This document shows, one piece after another, positions 18,312 to 27,281 of a stretch of DNA of 64,000 bases. The stretch is from Geomonas limicola (GTDB lineage Bacteria > Desulfobacterota > Desulfuromonadia > Geobacterales > Geobacteraceae), in assembly GCF_014193675.1 (NCBI RefSeq), contig NZ_BLXZ01000006.1, forward strand, positions 62,553 through 126,552, given 5' to 3'. How positions within the stretch are numbered: position 1 is the stretch's first letter; each line of letters begins with the position of its first letter. Below the pieces are notes generated by a model. It did no database searches. It was not told where the DNA came from and was given only the letters and a program-made list of their open reading frames with translations. The translations under genes and the position numbers were made by a program.

Positions 18312-19928
18312 GTGGGGCAGAGATTCGTTCCGAGAGAGGTCTACGTCGCCTCCTCCTATATGGCACCGGTCGGGCGCTACAACGGCCGGGAGCGTGAGGG
18401 GCTCAGCTTTCTGGAGATGGCCGAGAAGGCGGGCGAGGTCTTCTCCGGGAGCCGCCTGAGACGCCAGGACATCGACGCGGTCGTGGTCGGCTGCCAGAAC
18501 CCGGTCGCCTTCTCCGGCGTGGACAACACCGCCGCCAAGGTGGCGGGGGTGCTTGGCATCTCGGGTGCCAAGTCGGTGCTCATCGACACCGCCTCCTCCT
18601 CGGGTGCCTCGGCGCTCGAGTACGCCTACCTGCAGATCGCCTCGGGGCGCTGCGACCACGTGCTCGCGCTGGGTATCCAGAAGATGAGCGACGTCCCCAC
18701 CCCGCAGGCCACCCGCATCGTCGCCGGGGTGATCGACAAGGACGAGGCGGAGTTCGGCCTCACCATGCCCGCCTGCGGCGCCCTGGTGGCGCGCTCGCTC
18801 ATGGAGCGGCTGAAGCTTACCGAGGAGGAGTGGACCGCCTTCTCCGCGCTTTTGACCCAGCGCTCGCACCGCTTCGCTGCCAAAAACCCCGACGCACACC
18901 TGAACTTCGAGATCCCGCTCGAGGAGTACTACCGGCAGATCGTGGACGGCAAGAACTACCGCTACTGGTGGCCCCTGCGCTACCACGATTTCTGCCCGAT
19001 GTCCGACGGGGTCGCGGCGGTCCTATTGAGCGCCACTCCCCACGAGGTGATCGTCTCCGGCGTGGGGAGCGCCACCGATATCCCGACCATCGCCGACCGC
19101 CCCTATTTCCACTCCTTCCCGGCCACGGTACGCGCCGCCGCCGAGGCCTATGCCATGGCGGGGATCAGGGACATCACCAGGTTCGCCGGGAAGATCCACG
19201 TGAACATGCATGACCCCTTCAACGGCTTCGGGCCGGTGAACATGGTCGATCTCGGCTTCGTTCCCCGGCGCCGGCTGGTGGAGGTGCTCTTGAACGACGA
19301 GCTCACCGGGTTGAACGGCGCCTTCCCCACCAACGTGACCGGCGGTCTCAAGGGGCGCGGCCATCCACTCGGGGCGACCGGCATGATCCAGATCGTGGAG
19401 AACCACCGGCTGATCAGCTCCGGCGCCTTCCAGATGGGGCTTGCCCACTCGATCGGCGGGCCGATCAACAACAACGTGGTGACGCTTCTGGAGCGCACCA
19501 GCCACTACCGGAACCGGCCGCACCCGGAGGTGAAGAGCTGGGGGCTGCCGCAGTTGGGGCACCTGAAGCCCAAGCAGGTCTGCCTCGGCGAGCTCATGGG
19601 GACCCCGGGTGTGCTGGAGGGACGTTTCGTTACCGCCACCACCCGCTTCAACTTCAAGACCGGGGCGCCCGAGGCGGTGATCATCGTGGTCTCCTGCGCC
19701 GCGCCTGGCGGCAGATACTCCTTTTTGTTCGGCATCGGCGGCGAGCACTACGAGGCGATGACCCGCCTGGTACCCGGGGACGGGGTGAGCCTGGAGAAAA
19801 ACGGCGACGAGATCCTGGTGAACCGGATCCCGGTGCGCCGCTTCTACCAGCGCACCTGGAACGGGATGCTGGAACTCGCCGGCAGCGGCTGGAAAAAACT
19901 CACCGGAGGCGGGGTTCCCCAGCCGTAG
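18312..19928 (+). CDS. Thiolase-like protein fused to an OB-fold domain, nucleophilic Cys replaced by Ser
   Basis: 538 aa. Residues about 1-390 are a SCP2-type thiolase fold with GGLKGRGHPLGATG (catalytic His, about 345) and HSIGGPINN. At the position where thiolases have AC-x-SG, this protein reads DTASSSGASA (about residues 94-103), so the acyl-accepting cysteine is a serine. Residues about 415-500 resemble the OB-fold DUF35 partner usually encoded separately. AGGAGGG precedes the GTG start. It may bind acyl-CoA without classical thiolysis; substrate unknown. It stands alone with no CoA ligase or dehydrogenase nearby. Confidence 0.8.
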   Translation: MGQRFVPREVYVASSYMAPVGRYNGREREGLSFLEMAEKAGEVFSGSRLRRQDIDAVVVGCQNPVAFSGVDNTAAKVAGVLGISGAKSVLIDTASSSGASALEYAYLQIASGRCDHVLALGIQKMSDVPTPQATRIVAGVIDKDEAEFGLTMPACGALVARSLMERLKLTEEEWTAFSALLTQRSHRFAAKNPDAHLNFEIPLEEYYRQIVDGKNYRYWWPLRYHDFCPMSDGVAAVLLSATPHEVIVSGVGSATDIPTIADRPYFHSFPATVRAAAEAYAMAGIRDITRFAGKIHVNMHDPFNGFGPVNMVDLGFVPRRRLVEVLLNDELTGLNGAFPTNVTGGLKGRGHPLGATGMIQIVENHRLISSGAFQMGLAHSIGGPINNNVVTLLERTSHYRNRPHPEVKSWGLPQLGHLKPKQVCLGELMGTPGVLEGRFVTATTRFNFKTGAPEAVIIVVSCAAPGGRYSFLFGIGGEHYEAMTRLVPGDGVSLEKNGDEILVNRIPVRRFYQRTWNGMLELAGSGWKKLTGGGVPQP

Positions 19929-20027
19929 GAGAGCTCCTGCGCTTTGACGTTGCGCGGGAGCGCGCCTAACGGTATAGTGTGCGCGCCCTTAATTTCACAT
20001 TAGACGCGACGGAGACCGTAACCACCC

Positions 20028-21272
20028 GTGTCGTACGCACTTATTAAACGCTTTACCGTGCTAGCGCTCCCCGCCGCGCTGCTTGCCGCAGCGTTCGCCG
20101 CCCTGCCGCGAATACCGCTTTTGCCGGCACCGCAGCAGGAACTCACCGCCTACGCCCCCTACCTGGCCTTAATCGGCGGCTTCGGGCTGAGCCTCGCCTT
20201 CAACCGCGGTCGGGTCTTCTTCGCTCTCCTCCTGGTGGCCGCGCTGTACCTGGTGCAACGCGGGGCCCTGGTCCACGGCGTTACGGAGCCGGTACCCCGG
20301 GTGCTCTTTTTGAGCCTGTCGGTCCTCATCCCGGTGAACCTGGCACTCTTCTGCTTCATGCGTGAACGGGGGATCTTCAGCCACGCCGGGCGCCTGCGCC
20401 TCGGGTTCCTGGCAGCGCAGGCACTCGCGGTGTACTGGATGGCCCGTTTCCGCCAGGACTACAGCCCGCTCGCCGAGCTGATCGCGCACCACTATTCCCG
20501 GTGGCCCGTCTTCGACCGCTTCCTGCTCCCCCAGTCCTCCCTGTTCTTTTTCCTGGTGGCCGACCTCCTGGTCGCGCTGCGGGTCTTCAAACGGCGGCTC
20601 CCGATCGACGTCGCCCTCTTGGGGAGCCTTGTCGCCTTGGGGATCGCCCTGAACCGGGTAGACAGTCCCCTGCCCGCGTCGCTCTTCGTGACGGTGGCGG
20701 CCCTCCTTTTGACCATCGGGGTCCTGCAGGACTCGCACAACATGGCGTTCACCGACGAGTTGACCGGGCTTCCCTCGCGCCGCGCCCTGAACGAACAGGT
20801 CATGGGGCTCGGGCGCAGCTACGTGGTGGCCATGCTGGACGTGGACCACTTCAAGCGCTTCAACGACACCTACGGGCACGACGTGGGAGATCAGGTGCTC
20901 AGGATGGTCGGCTCCAAGCTCACCAAGGTGAAGGGGGGCGGGCGACCGTACCGCTATGGCGGCGAGGAGTTCACCATCATCTTCCCCAAACGCTCGATTA
21001 AAGAGGTCACGGACCACCTGGAGGAACTGCGCGAGACGGTGGCCGGTTACCAGCTCTGGCTGAGGGGCGCGGACCGCCCCAAGGAGGCCGAGCAGGGGAA
21101 GGTGAAGCGTGCCGGTGGCAGCGGCGGAGCCGGGAAATCGGCCTCGATCACCGTCAGTATCGGTGTGGCGGCGGCCAGTGAAACGCTGCGCACCCCGTCC
21201 GAGGTGATCCAGGCCGCCGACAAGGCGCTCTACCGTGCCAAGCAGCGCGGCCGCAACCAGGTGGCGACGTAA
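20028..21272 (+). CDS. Membrane-bound GGDEF diguanylate cyclase
   Basis: 414 aa. About seven hydrophobic segments in residues 1-235, then a short helix and a GGDEF domain starting DELTGLPSRRAL, with DVDHFKRFNDTYGHD and an active GGEEF (about residue 309). The inhibitory RxxD site upstream of GGEEF reads KGGG, so product inhibition at that site is probably lost. A glycine-rich insertion (KRAGGSGGAGKS, about residues 365-376) lies before the last strand. The GTG start at 20028 has only a distant GGAG and is tentative. Makes cyclic di-GMP at the membrane. Confidence 0.85.
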   Translation: MSYALIKRFTVLALPAALLAAAFAALPRIPLLPAPQQELTAYAPYLALIGGFGLSLAFNRGRVFFALLLVAALYLVQRGALVHGVTEPVPRVLFLSLSVLIPVNLALFCFMRERGIFSHAGRLRLGFLAAQALAVYWMARFRQDYSPLAELIAHHYSRWPVFDRFLLPQSSLFFFLVADLLVALRVFKRRLPIDVALLGSLVALGIALNRVDSPLPASLFVTVAALLLTIGVLQDSHNMAFTDELTGLPSRRALNEQVMGLGRSYVVAMLDVDHFKRFNDTYGHDVGDQVLRMVGSKLTKVKGGGRPYRYGGEEFTIIFPKRSIKEVTDHLEELRETVAGYQLWLRGADRPKEAEQGKVKRAGGSGGAGKSASITVSIGVAAASETLRTPSEVIQAADKALYRAKQRGRNQVAT

Positions 21273-21311
21273 AAGCAGGTTGAGGTTAAGGCTGAGACTG
21301 GGGTTGCCACC

Positions 21312-21352
21312 GTCCCCTCTCCCCCCGGGAGAGGGTTAAGGTGAGGGCGGTG
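21312..21352. repeat. Dispersed GC-rich palindrome, family 1
   Basis: CCCCTCTCC, C/G-rich centre, GGAGAGGG, then GGTGAGGG. Lies 40 bases after the GGDEF gene. Confidence 0.7.
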
Positions 21353-21443
21353 CCACTCGGGAAAACCTGGCCGTAATAAATACAAACACCATGACCCGCA
21401 CCCGTTGGTCGGGTGGTTCCACGCCTAAGGAGAGCTTCATTTC

Positions 21444-21593
21444 ATGTTCAAATTCATCGGTATCATCTTTCTGCTTTTCGTCGTGCTCTTCATTGCCATC
21501 ATCGTCGAGGAGAGTTTCATGGGCGGGCGTCGTCGCCGCCAACTGGAGAAAAAGGCTCGAGAGGCCGCCCAGAAGTCGGACAACCCTCAGTAA
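21444..21593 (+). CDS. Small single-helix membrane protein (49 aa)
   Basis: MFKFIGIIFLLFVVLFIAII forms one membrane helix, followed by a very basic stretch (GGRRRRQLEKKAREAAQKS) that should stay in the cytoplasm. AAGGAGAG lies 9 bases before the ATG. Too short for most gene callers but with a good start, a good ribosome binding site and amphipathic tail. It resembles small accessory membrane proteins; no known family recognised. Confidence 0.6.
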   Translation: MFKFIGIIFLLFVVLFIAIIVEESFMGGRRRRQLEKKAREAAQKSDNPQ

Positions 21594-21935
21594 CTACAGA
21601 CAGAACCCCACCACTGGACATTCGTCGCCCCTTCTGCATCGGGAAGGGGCGATGTTCCCGCCTATTCGGATCAAATTCGTCCGTAAGAAAATTCTCTCAA
21701 ATGCCGGCTAAATGCTTGACACAGTGTCATTAGCTGGAGTAGTTTAAGCCAAGCTAATAGCGTGTGCTGTCATAGCAACATCCGCTTACTGTCATAGAGT
21801 TTTTGTTATGCCATATCCCGAAATCGTGCCTCAGTCATCGTGCGGAAAAGAGCGCTATGTCGAAGGTTCCGGTGAGGGTTTTTTGTCGGTAGGTACCGGC
21901 TCCCGGTTTGGAGAGCCGAGGTTCAGAGGGTATTG
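21594..21935. other. 342-base gene-free stretch with a promoter-like site and direct repeats
   Basis: Contains a 9-bp stem hairpin (CGCCCCTTC/GAAGGGGCG, about 21628-21652), a promoter-like TTGACA (21716-21721), 18 bases, TAGTTT (21740-21745) on the plus strand, and two direct copies of CTGTCATAG (21768-21776 and 21789-21797). This implies a leader of about 180 bases before the flavodoxin-like gene. No known riboswitch consensus seen. Confidence 0.45.
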
Positions 21936-22550
21936 ATGTCCAAGCAGGTAAAGGTAACAGCGATCGTCGGCAGCTACCGCAAGGGTGGCATGATCGATCA
22001 GACCGTGGATGAGATACTAGAGGCGGCCCGGGAGGAAGGGGCCGAGGTTTTCAAGGTTTACCTCTCCGATATCCGGGTGGAATTCTGTACCAACTGCCGC
22101 CTGTGCGCCCAGGAATCCGGGGCAGCCCGCGGTCTTTGCCCGATAGCCGACGAGATGGGAGCGGTCCTCGACCGGCTGGAGGCCTCCGATTCGATCATCC
22201 TGGCCTCGCCGACCAACTTCGCCACCGTGACAGCTCTCATGAAGCGCTTCATCGAGCGGCTGGTCTGTTACGCCTACTGGCCCTGGGGCGCCCCCGCGCC
22301 CAAGCCGCGCAAAAGGGATCTGACCCGTCGCGCGGTGCTGGTTGCTTCCTCGGCGGCACCGGCCTTCCTGGCACGTCTGGGGAGCACGCTCGTCAAACTG
22401 CTCAAGCAGACCGCGGGCCTGTTGGGAGCCCGTACCATCGGAGTGCTCTTCATAGGTCTTGCCGCCCGGGAAGAGCGCCAGTCGCCCAGTGACCGGATCA
22501 GGAAAAAGGCCCGGCTCCTCGGAAAAAAGCTCTCGCACAGCGAGGCCTGA
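21936..22550 (+). CDS. Flavodoxin-like / NADPH-dependent FMN reductase family protein
   Basis: 204 aa. N-terminal IVGSYRKGGMIDQ is the flavin phosphate loop of this fold, followed by CTNCRLC, a Cys-rich motif found in iron-sulfur flavoproteins and multimeric reductases, and LASPTNFATVTALMKRFIER. The C-terminal half has a hydrophobic helix around KLLKQTAGLLGARTIGVLF. It probably binds FMN and passes electrons from NAD(P)H; the acceptor is unknown. ATG 21936 is preferred over the TTG at 21933; CAGAGGG lies upstream. Confidence 0.78.
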   Translation: MSKQVKVTAIVGSYRKGGMIDQTVDEILEAAREEGAEVFKVYLSDIRVEFCTNCRLCAQESGAARGLCPIADEMGAVLDRLEASDSIILASPTNFATVTALMKRFIERLVCYAYWPWGAPAPKPRKRDLTRRAVLVASSAAPAFLARLGSTLVKLLKQTAGLLGARTIGVLFIGLAAREERQSPSDRIRKKARLLGKKLSHSEA

Positions 22551-22658
22551 AGGCTTCCTGGAATAGCGGCAGCTTGCCCGTCATTTATTCCCGTGCTGCG
22601 GGATTTGGTTGATCTCATCCAGCAGGTACTACGATCTCCCATCATTGAGTGAGGTGCT

Positions 22659-23120
22659 ATGTTAATCCAGGGTGCGTTCATGCATGTCAAGGATTCGGTG
22701 ACAGCGGACCGGTTTCTTGCCCTTCTCGCGGACGCGGCTCCGCAGGGCCACTACTTCGTGGCACAGCCGCCGCCGGGCATCATCATGACGGCCGCCATCG
22801 ACTGGCGTGTCATCCTCCCGGACAACGCCGCCGCCGCCGAGTTGGCAAACGCGCTCTGGAGCGGGTACGAATCGCTGGTGAAGCCCCTTGGTAAAAGGAG
22901 CCGCCAGGATAAACCGGGGATCTTCATCCAGATCAAGAACCTGGCCGGGGATTGCGACCAGTTCACCGTGGGGACGGACGTCGACAAGAAGGACGGCCTG
23001 CTGCACCGGGTGAAGGAGAGCGTTGCCGTGCTCTCTTCCCGCAGTAACGATGCGGTCCTCAGAGAAATCGAGCAGACTTCCTCTTCCGACTACTGGCGCA
23101 GTTTCTCGGGCCAGTCCTAG
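22659..23120 (+). CDS. Hypothetical protein (153 aa)
   Basis: Soluble, no signal peptide, and no family recognised. It has good coding character and GAGG placed 4 bases before the ATG. The sequence alternates strands and helices (GIIMTAAIDWRVILPD, GIFIQIKNLAGDCDQFTVGT), which suggests a small alpha/beta fold. It sits alone between the flavodoxin-like gene and the PAP2 gene, on the same strand as both. Confidence 0.62.
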   Translation: MLIQGAFMHVKDSVTADRFLALLADAAPQGHYFVAQPPPGIIMTAAIDWRVILPDNAAAAELANALWSGYESLVKPLGKRSRQDKPGIFIQIKNLAGDCDQFTVGTDVDKKDGLLHRVKESVAVLSSRSNDAVLREIEQTSSSDYWRSFSGQS

Positions 23121-23350
23121 CTGTCTGCAGCGCGGCGACCGCTTTGAGGTCGTCGCAGCTGCTTACCTCCCGGTGCCCCACCCGTGTACCCTGCGCGCCG
23201 AAGTTGGCGCCGGGTGTCGTGCCGATCCCGTTCCTGACGCCCCCGGCTTACCTGTGTGCTTCCCGGCTCATCCTGATGCCCCCCTTCCGTAGATCCGCAC
23301 CTCGCATCTTCCGCGCTTGACAGGTGTTCTTAGTAGTATTCAATAATGCA

Positions 23351-24433
23351 ATGGCTCGCATCGTACCCGTCAACATCGTCGTACTTCTCGCCTGCGCGGT
23401 GCAGCTTCTGGCTCCGCTCGCGCTGCCTGCCGCAGCGGCCGACCCGCCTCCCTCCTGTTCCAAAACCTTCCAGACCAACGAAAAAGGGCTCTGTAGCGAA
23501 GCCCCGGACCGGATCTTCAGCCCGGCTGGCCCCTGGTCGGGGACTGGCGGCTATCTTGACGGGATCGCATTACCTCCCCCTGCGCCGGATTCCGGCGCTG
23601 CAGCTGCACAGGGTGGTGCCGCACCCGAAAGCTCCAAATGGCGCTGGAGGCGCGCCGGCCTGTGGGACTCCTTAGGCTCCGGGCTCGGCATCGGGGCTAC
23701 GCTGTTCTCCGAATCCGTCTACGGCGAGCCGGGTTCCCCACGTTGGAGTGCGCGTAACGGCTTCGACGAGGGGGTACGGGATCTTCTGCGCATCTCCAGT
23801 AAGCGCGGGCGGGAGGTCGCGGAATTCTCCGGGGACCTTTTGATGGGGACCCTGATAGGTGCACCAGTAGTAGATGCCCTGGCGACCCTGGGGGTGCGCG
23901 ACCGCAACTGGGACGCCCTCTGGCAGACCGAGATGGTCAACCTGGAATCCTTTGCCTTCACGAGCCTTGCCTCCAGCGTGCTCATGAACACCATACGCCG
24001 TGAGAAACCCTACGCCCGTACCTGCGTCGGTACCCGGTGCGAAGACTACGAACAGCGCAACCGGAGCATGCCCAGCGGGCACGTCGCCTTCGCGTTCACC
24101 GGGGCAGGCCTTATCTGCACCCACCACGCCTACCAGCACCTCTACCAGGACCCGGGAAACGAACGTCTGGTCTGCGGCACCTCGCTGGGAGTCGCCGCGG
24201 CGACCGGCCTGCTGCGCATCATGGCCGACCGGCACTACACCACCGACGTCCTCGCGGGAGCGGGGCTAGGGCTCATCTCAGGTTTCCTTTTGCCGCGCCT
24301 GCTGCACTACGGCTTCGGTCCGCCTGCCGGAACGGCGCAAGAAGGGGAGGGGGGCGCGACACAAGGCTCGCTGACCCTGGTCCCTAAGGCTTTGGAGGGA
24401 GGAGCAGCGCTCATCTGCGAAGTGCAGTTTTAA
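23351..24433 (+). CDS. Exported PAP2-family phosphatase
   Basis: About 360 aa. Starting at ATG 23351 gives a signal peptide (MARIVPVNIVVLLACAVQLL...). Catalytic PAP2 motifs are in order: RREKPYAR (motif 1), SMPSGHVAF (motif 2) and RIMADRHYTTDV (motif 3). The family dephosphorylates lipids such as undecaprenyl or phosphatidylglycerol phosphate, facing the periplasm. TTGACA at 23317 lies close upstream, and no Shine-Dalgarno is visible, so the exact start is uncertain (GTG 23324 also in frame). Confidence 0.82.
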   Translation: MARIVPVNIVVLLACAVQLLAPLALPAAAADPPPSCSKTFQTNEKGLCSEAPDRIFSPAGPWSGTGGYLDGIALPPPAPDSGAAAAQGGAAPESSKWRWRRAGLWDSLGSGLGIGATLFSESVYGEPGSPRWSARNGFDEGVRDLLRISSKRGREVAEFSGDLLMGTLIGAPVVDALATLGVRDRNWDALWQTEMVNLESFAFTSLASSVLMNTIRREKPYARTCVGTRCEDYEQRNRSMPSGHVAFAFTGAGLICTHHAYQHLYQDPGNERLVCGTSLGVAAATGLLRIMADRHYTTDVLAGAGLGLISGFLLPRLLHYGFGPPAGTAQEGEGGATQGSLTLVPKALEGGAALICEVQF

Positions 24434-24471
24434 CGGAGCCCGTGTCGCGCGGGTGCAAAGGAGCTATCAGC

Positions 24472-24513
24472 TTCCCCCTTACCCGACCCTCTCCCGCAAG
24501 GGGAGAGGGGGCG
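24472..24513. repeat. Dispersed GC-rich palindrome, family 1
   Basis: Stem CCCTCTCC..GGGGAGAGGG after the PAP2 gene; could also serve as its 3' end hairpin. Confidence 0.65.
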
Positions 24514-24574
24514 TTATATTTTCGTTCCCAGGTGGGAGCGTGGGGACGAGGACAACCACCATGTAAGTCTGAGC

Positions 24575-24616
24575 AAAAAAGAACCCGGAGGCTCGGTTAA
24601 AGCTTCCGGGTTCTTC
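24575..24616 (-). terminator. Terminator of the feo operon
   Basis: Read on the minus strand: AAGAACCCGGAAGC, loop, near-complement, then T6. It lies 68 bases past the last small gene of the operon. Confidence 0.85.
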
Positions 24617-24683
24617 TGTTTCAACGCCGCCACGCTCGTGTGGACGCTGTATGAATCAAAGGGCACAACTCTTGACGCGCCGC

Positions 24684-24812
24684 CTATTTCTTGTGGCAAC
24701 TCCCGTCACAGCTGCCGTGGCAATGTCCCTTCTTCTTCCAGAGCGAGTGGTAGAGCAGGTAGCTGGCTCCCGCCAGGATGACCGTTGCGATGATCATATC
24801 CGAAATTCCCAT
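24684..24812 (-). CDS. FeoB-associated Cys-rich membrane peptide (42 aa)
   Basis: One membrane helix (residues 5-23, DMIIATVILAGASYLLYHS), then a basic turn and a C-terminal Cys/His cluster CHGSCDGSCHKK. This is the pattern of the FeoB-associated Cys-rich proteins annotated at the ends of feo operons. It probably helps iron handling at FeoB (FeoC-like role), an inference from position. The GGAGGGTAAC Shine-Dalgarno lies in the last codons of feoB, and the ATG starts 1 base after the feoB stop. Confidence 0.85.
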   Translation of the reverse strand: MGISDMIIATVILAGASYLLYHSLWKKKGHCHGSCDGSCHKK

Positions 24813-24813
24813 G

Positions 24814-27057
24814 TTACCCTCCAAATCCGAGTAGTTTGCCGCCCTGGTAGACGAGAAGCGCCATGCTCCAGGCGAGCACCATCTGGTAGCCGAAGGCTAT
24901 GCCGTACCATTTCCAGGTGCCGAACTCTTGCACCATGGCGACCGCGGCCACCACACATGGCATGTACAAGAGCACGAAGGTGATGAAGGCGTAGGCGGCC
25001 AGCGGCGTGAACTGCTTCTTGAGCTCTTCCCTGAGCGGTGTGCGCTCGGCCAGTTTCTCGGCGTCCTCGGCCGTCGAGAGACTGGAGACACCGAACGTCG
25101 AGGTCACGTTATTCACCGATTCGCCGAGCGCCTTCACGAGTCCCGAACCCGCCGTCTGGAGATCCTGGGCAAAGGTCGGCTTCTCCGCCTTTTTCTCCTC
25201 GGCTTTTTTCACGTAGATCTCGCCCATGGTTCCGACCACGATTTCCTTGGCGACCAGGCCTGCGATGAGCGAGGAGCTGGCCTCCCAGGAGCCGAAGCCC
25301 AAGGGGGAGAGCGCCGGGGCGACCGCCGCGCCCACCTGCCCCAGGTAGGAGTCGCGCTTGTGCTCGACGCCCCAGGGGAGGTTCAACAGGAACCAGACCA
25401 TGATGGAGACGGCCAGGACGTAGGTGCCGGCCTTCACCAGGAAGTGCTTCCCTTTCTCCCAGGTGTGGATCATGAGGCTCTTGAGCGAGGGGACCCGGTA
25501 CGGGGGGAGCTCCATGATGAACATCGGTGCGTCGCCGCGGAAGAGGGTCTTCTTGAAGATGAAGCCCATGACGATGGCGAGCACAATCCCCATCACGTAG
25601 AGCGACCAGAGCACGGTCCCGCCGTTTTTCGGGAAGAAGGCGCCGATGAATACCACGTAAACCGGAAGCCTCGCGCCGCAGGACATGAGCGGCACCAACA
25701 GGGCGGTGAGCGCCTTGTCGCGCGGGTTCTCCAGGGTCCGGGTGGCGTAGATGGCCGGTACGTTGCAGCCAAAGCCCAAGAGCATCGGGATGAAGGACTT
25801 GCCGTGCAGACCGATGGCGTGCATGGCGCGGTCCATCACGAAGGCCGCACGCGCCATGTAGCCACTTCCCTCCAGAAAGGTGATGAAGAACATCATGGCG
25901 AAGATCATCGGTACGAAGACCAGCACGTTGCCGGTGCCGGCGATGATGCCGTCGGTGGCGAGCGACACGGTCCACTCCGGGGCGTGGATCAGCCCCAAAA
26001 GCGCCTCTGCCCAGTGCTTGAAGGGCCCTGCGATCATCGTGGAGATCCAGTCGGCCAGCGGCTTCGAGACGTCGAAGGTGAGCTTGAACATGATCCACAT
26101 GGCGGCCAGGAAGATCGGGATCCCGAACACCCGGTGCAGCACGATGCGGTCGATCTTCTCGGTGACTTCGGTCCTCGGGAGTTCGGGCTTTTTCAACACC
26201 TCGCGGGTGAGTCCGGTGGCCAGCGAGTAGCGCACCTCGGCGAGCACCGCCTCGAGATCCTCGCCGTGGGCGCGGCGCAGGTGGTACAGCGCTTCGGAAA
26301 GCAGCGATTGGTCGGTGAGGTTCGTCGTCTTCTGCACCTCGGCGTCCCCTTCCACCAGTTTCAGCAGCAGCCAACGGGTAGGATAGCGCTCCAAAAGCCC
26401 CGGGTGCGAGTTTCGCAGGCTGCCGGCGATGAGTTCCGCCGCCGCCTCGATGTCCTCGCCGTAATTGAGCTGGTGCGGTGCGGCAACCTGTTGCCCTTTT
26501 TCGCCGGATACTGCAACCTCGAGCAGCTGGTCCAGGCCGGTCTTTTTCGTGGCGGAGGTCGGGATGACGGGGATCCCCAGCATCTTTTCCATCTGAGCGA
26601 CATCGATGCGGTAGCCTTTGGCCTGCGCCTCGTCGTAGATGTTGAGCGCCATGACCACCGGGATCCCCAACTCCATGAGCTGCACCGTGAGGTAGAGGTT
26701 GCGCTCCAGGTTGGTGGCGTCCACCACGTTCAGGATCAGGTCGGGGCGTTCCTCCACCAGGTAGTCACGAGCGATGATCTCCTCCTGGGTGTACGGGGAG
26801 AGCGAGTAGGTACCGGGGAGGTCCACCAGCCTGATCTTGGTCCCCTGGTAGTCGAAGGATGCCTCCTTCTTCTCAACGGTGACGCCGGGCCAGTTTCCCA
26901 CGTGCAGGCGCGAACCGGCGATGGCGTTGATGAGTGTCGATTTTCCGGCGTTGGGGTTGCCGGCGACGGCGATGGTGACGACCCGCTGTTCCACCGGGCG
27001 CAGGTTGCCACGTTTCATGGGGCTCTCCTGCTCCTTCACTACGGTCTGACCGTTCAT
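24814..27057 (-). CDS. feoB: Ferrous iron transporter FeoB
   Basis: 747 aa inner membrane Fe(II) transporter. N-terminal G domain: G1 GNPNAGKST (about residue 33), G3 DLPGTYSLSP, G4 NIYD (a variant of NxxD), then a helical GDI domain. Membrane core with the paired Gate motifs (YMARAAFVMDRAMHAIGLHG and the later region with GSWEASSSLIAG). Full length for the family. It overlaps feoA by 4 bases (ATGA). The upstream 20 residues are extra compared with minimal FeoB, so an internal ATG (MKRGNLRP) is an alternative start. Confidence 0.95.
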   Translation of the reverse strand: MNGQTVVKEQESPMKRGNLRPVEQRVVTIAVAGNPNAGKSTLINAIAGSRLHVGNWPGVTVEKKEASFDYQGTKIRLVDLPGTYSLSPYTQEEIIARDYLVEERPDLILNVVDATNLERNLYLTVQLMELGIPVVMALNIYDEAQAKGYRIDVAQMEKMLGIPVIPTSATKKTGLDQLLEVAVSGEKGQQVAAPHQLNYGEDIEAAAELIAGSLRNSHPGLLERYPTRWLLLKLVEGDAEVQKTTNLTDQSLLSEALYHLRRAHGEDLEAVLAEVRYSLATGLTREVLKKPELPRTEVTEKIDRIVLHRVFGIPIFLAAMWIMFKLTFDVSKPLADWISTMIAGPFKHWAEALLGLIHAPEWTVSLATDGIIAGTGNVLVFVPMIFAMMFFITFLEGSGYMARAAFVMDRAMHAIGLHGKSFIPMLLGFGCNVPAIYATRTLENPRDKALTALLVPLMSCGARLPVYVVFIGAFFPKNGGTVLWSLYVMGIVLAIVMGFIFKKTLFRGDAPMFIMELPPYRVPSLKSLMIHTWEKGKHFLVKAGTYVLAVSIMVWFLLNLPWGVEHKRDSYLGQVGAAVAPALSPLGFGSWEASSSLIAGLVAKEIVVGTMGEIYVKKAEEKKAEKPTFAQDLQTAGSGLVKALGESVNNVTSTFGVSSLSTAEDAEKLAERTPLREELKKQFTPLAAYAFITFVLLYMPCVVAAVAMVQEFGTWKWYGIAFGYQMVLAWSMALLVYQGGKLLGFGG

Positions 27058-27281
27058 GCCAACACCTCCACCGCGATGCCTTCCGCCTCGTTCTTGCGCA
27101 GCGAGAGGTTGTAGCTCTTGATGAAAACCTCGATGGGGTCCCCCATCGGCGCCACCTTGACCACCTTCACCTCTTCGCCCACCAACACCCCCATGTCCAT
27201 GAGACGCCGCTTCAAGGGGCCAATCGCCCCGATGGACACGATGCGTCCCTTCTGCCCCGGCTTAAGTCCTGCCAGATTCAT
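27054..27281 (-). CDS. feoA: FeoA, SH3-like partner of FeoB
   Basis: 75 aa. Standard FeoA sequence (LAGLKPGQKGRIVSIG, RRLMDMGVLVGEEVKVVKVAPMGDPIEV), an SH3-like fold that stimulates FeoB. Stop overlaps the feoB start and its start overlaps the stop of the preceding Cys-rich FeoA-like gene. Confidence 0.92.
   Translation of the reverse strand: MNLAGLKPGQKGRIVSIGAIGPLKRRLMDMGVLVGEEVKVVKVAPMGDPIEVFIKSYNLSLRKNEAEGIAVEVLA

Noticed and set aside
21594..21935. Cyclic di-GMP (GEMM) riboswitch
   Set aside because: The expected GGCAAACC and ACGCAAAG strings are missing.
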